DNA of 64,000 bases. It comes from Campylorhamphus procurvoides (lineage: Eukaryota > Chordata > Aves > Passeriformes > Dendrocolaptidae). The position numbers and the translations under genes are program-made. Shown here piece after piece: positions 62,590 to 64,000 of this stretch (positions are counted from its first letter, which is position 1; each line of letters opens with the position of its first letter). Below the pieces are notes generated by a model that saw only the letters and a program-made list of their open reading frames with translations, did no database searches and was not told where the DNA came from. The DNA lies in the NCBI GenBank assembly GCA_013396655.1, contig WBMV01007376.1, positions 2,007,759 through 2,071,758 on the forward strand, written 5' to 3'.

Positions 62590-63077
62590 TGACCCCGGTG
62601 TGAACGTGTTTATTTCACGCTGCGGTCGCGGGTCGCTTTACAGGAACATCTCATGCGGGTCCCCGCGCGGGGCCGAGGACGGAGGGGAACACGTGTATTC
62701 AAACGTAACTATTAAATAACCTGTACACAAAACTTCAGTCTGTCACCCTGAAAGCACCGAGGGCCGGGCCCTGGCGCGGCCACACCGACGCTGCCGCCTC
62801 ATCCCTTGGTGCCCGCAAGCCTCGGCCCCGACGGCCGGGCTGGGCCCCGCGGCATCCCCTCGGCCGCGCTCCGGGCGCCCGTCCCGGGACGGCCCCGGGG
62901 CCCCACGACCGTCTAGTCCTGTGCCGGAGGGTCCGCGGAGGCCGCCCCCAGCGGAGGTCCTGCTCGCCGGGCCCGACGCCAGTGCGAGAAGCGGCCGCCC
63001 TGCCCTCTCCCCGCAGCCCTGCCCTCCGCGACGGGACCCCCGCGGGGGCCGCCCGCGGTCCCGGCCGGTCCCGGCCG
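62590..63077 (-). other. SP5: SP5 3' UTR (3' end inferred)
   Basis: GC-rich sequence between the SP5 stop codon and the first AATAAA (62609-62614). The cleavage site is inferred to lie about 15-20 bases past the hexamer. Long open frames across it on both strands are compositional. Confidence 0.5.
62609..62614 (-). terminator. SP5: Probable SP5 poly(A) signal
   Basis: AATAAA on the minus strand, about 460 bases downstream of the SP5 stop codon and the first such hexamer there. It sits at the edge where GC content begins to fall. Confidence 0.6.
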
Positions 63078-64000
63078 TCACAGGTCGCGGCTGTCCTCCC
63101 GCTTGACGCCGTCCGCCGCCGCCTTCAGCTTCTTGTTCTGGTGGGTCTTGACGTGCTTGGCCAGGTGGTCGCTGCGCATGAAGCGCTTCCCGCACTCGGG
63201 GCAGACGAAGCGCTTCTCACCCGTGTGAGTCCGCAGGTGCCGCTGCAGCTCGTCGGAGCGGGTGAAGCTCTTCCCGCAGAAGAGCCAGTTGCAGACGAAG
63301 GGCCGCTCGCCCGTGTGCCAGCGCAGGTGCGCCTTCAGGTGCGAGGTCTTGCCGTACACCTTCCCGCAGCCGGGGATGTGGCAGATGTGCTGCTTCTTCT
63401 TGCCCGGCTCCGCCTCGGGGGCGCTGCCCGCGGCCGACTGGCAATTGGGGCAGCGGCAGCGGCGGCACCTCCTGGCCGTGGCCGCCAGGGGAGACTTGGT
63501 CTGCAGCAGGGCGGCGATCTGCGTCTGGTACTGGGCGAAGTCCGAGTGCCCCAGCACCAGGCTCCGCGGCAGCGCCGCGGCCGCGGGGAAGCGGTGTCCG
63601 CAGCCGCCCGGGGCGCCGGCCTGCTGGATGCTCCACCAGGGGATGTCCTCGGGCGGCGGGTTGGGCGACAGCTGCCGGCAGGGCTGGGCGGGCGGCAGCA
63701 GGTTGGAGTACCCGGGCGGCAGGGCGGCCTGGGCGGCGTAGGGGACGTAGGCGGGCTGGCAGCTGGACGGCAGGGCGGCCATGGAGGAGGGCAGCATCTT
63801 GACGGGGGAGAACTCGTAGGGGTAGGAGGGGTCCGCCGGGGGTGTGAGGGGCAGTTCGTGCGATCCCCCGAAGGAGGGCTGCAGGTGGTTCTTCTGAGGG
63901 GTCAGCCCCAGGCTGGGATGCGGTGGCGGAAGCCCCCCCGGGGAGTGCGCCGGCATCTCGCCGCTCCACGGATGGAAGATCCTGGAGGGGGATCCCAGCG
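63078..64000 (-). CDS. SP5: Transcription factor Sp5, C-terminal part (5' end outside window)
   Basis: The frame is open from the right edge of the window to TGA at 63080-63078 (306 codons visible), with 14 codons upstream of the first Met at 63956. So the CDS continues beyond the window and that Met is not the start. From that Met: a Pro/Ser/Ala-rich region, an [20 protein letters not shown] segment (33-53), a Buttonhead box CRRCRCPNC (164-172), and three C2H2 zinc fingers at about 190-214, 220-244 and 250-272 with the Sp/KLF contacts [16 protein letters not shown] and RSDHLAKH. The end KREDSRDL fits SP5 rather than SP8 or SP9. Sp5 binds GC/GT boxes as a Wnt/beta-catenin target that represses Sp1-type activation. 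It sits head-to-tail with GAD1, about 28 kb away. Confidence 0.92.
   Translation of the reverse strand, partial: LGSPSRIFHPWSGEMPAHSPGGLPPPHPSLGLTPQKNHLQPSFGGSHELPLTPPADPSYPYEFSPVKMLPSSMAALPSSCQPAYVPYAAQAALPPGYSNLLPPAQPCRQLSPNPPPEDIPWWSIQQAGAPGGCGHRFPAAAALPRSLVLGHSDFAQYQTQIAALLQTKSPLAATARRCRRCRCPNCQSAAGSAPEAEPGKKKQHICHIPGCGKVYGKTSHLKAHLRWHTGERPFVCNWLFCGKSFTRSDELQRHLRTHTGEKRFVCPECGKRFMRSDHLAKHVKTHQNKKLKAAADGVKREDSRDL

Noticed and set aside
62743..63195. 150-codon minus-strand open frame overlapping the SP5 stop region
   Set aside because: Wrong frame relative to the zinc fingers, Arg/Gly/Pro-rich, a shadow of GC-rich SP5 sequence.
63217..63969. 250-codon minus-strand frame over SP5
   Set aside because: Shifted frame of SP5; the zinc-finger frame (63078-64000) is the conserved one.
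63078..64000. SP8 or SP9 as an alternative identity
   Set aside because: Zinc fingers are similar across Sp6-9 and Sp5, but the short KREDSRDL tail and the location next to GAD1 fit SP5.

Overview
This is a vertebrate nuclear DNA window, most likely from a bird. It carries two well-supported protein genes, both on the minus strand: GAD1 (glutamate decarboxylase 67, complete coding region of 16 exons, 590 codons) in the left half, and the 3' part of SP5 (Sp/KLF zinc-finger factor) at the right edge. A bird is suggested by two CR1 LINE fragments of the avian type, compact introns (about 27 kb from start to stop codon) and the absence of any SINE I could recognise. In mammals the order along the transcribed strand is SP5, ERICH2, GAD1, so the synteny fits.

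Layout. 1 to about 5985 is AT-rich intergenic DNA downstream of GAD1 with no gene I can support. GAD1 runs right to left: stop codon at 6332, start codon at 33567, a probable untranslated exon near 34770-34817 and a TATA/CCAAT promoter at 34845-34882. The 5' third of the gene (about 23-37 kb) is a mosaic of GC-rich, CpG-island-like blocks and AT-rich blocks with homeodomain-type sites. Upstream, at 36601-36621, lies a near-consensus RE1/NRSE site, the REST binding element expected for a neuron-specific gene. From 37 to 62.4 kb is a mostly AT-rich interval holding two CR1 fragments, an isolated GC-rich block with a short minisatellite (52.85-53.2 kb), a diverged 100-bp direct repeat (57.7 and 58.9 kb), and a set of short minus-strand exon-like segments with good splice signals. 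In mammals this is where ERICH2 sits; I cannot identify the segments as ERICH2 and report them as weak candidates. From 62.45 kb the sequence becomes very GC-rich and contains the SP5 3' UTR and terminal exon.

GAD1 makes GABA from glutamate in inhibitory neurons; SP5 is a Wnt-responsive transcription factor. They are neighbours but there is no sign here of a shared function. The most interesting observations are the RE1 site with a duplicated left half, and a candidate cassette exon in GAD1 intron 5 (20751-20822) that stops the upstream frame and supplies an ATG in frame with the downstream exons. That is the arrangement known for the mammalian embryonic GAD25/GAD44 splice forms. I saw no evidence for tRNA, rRNA, CRISPR or prokaryotic features.
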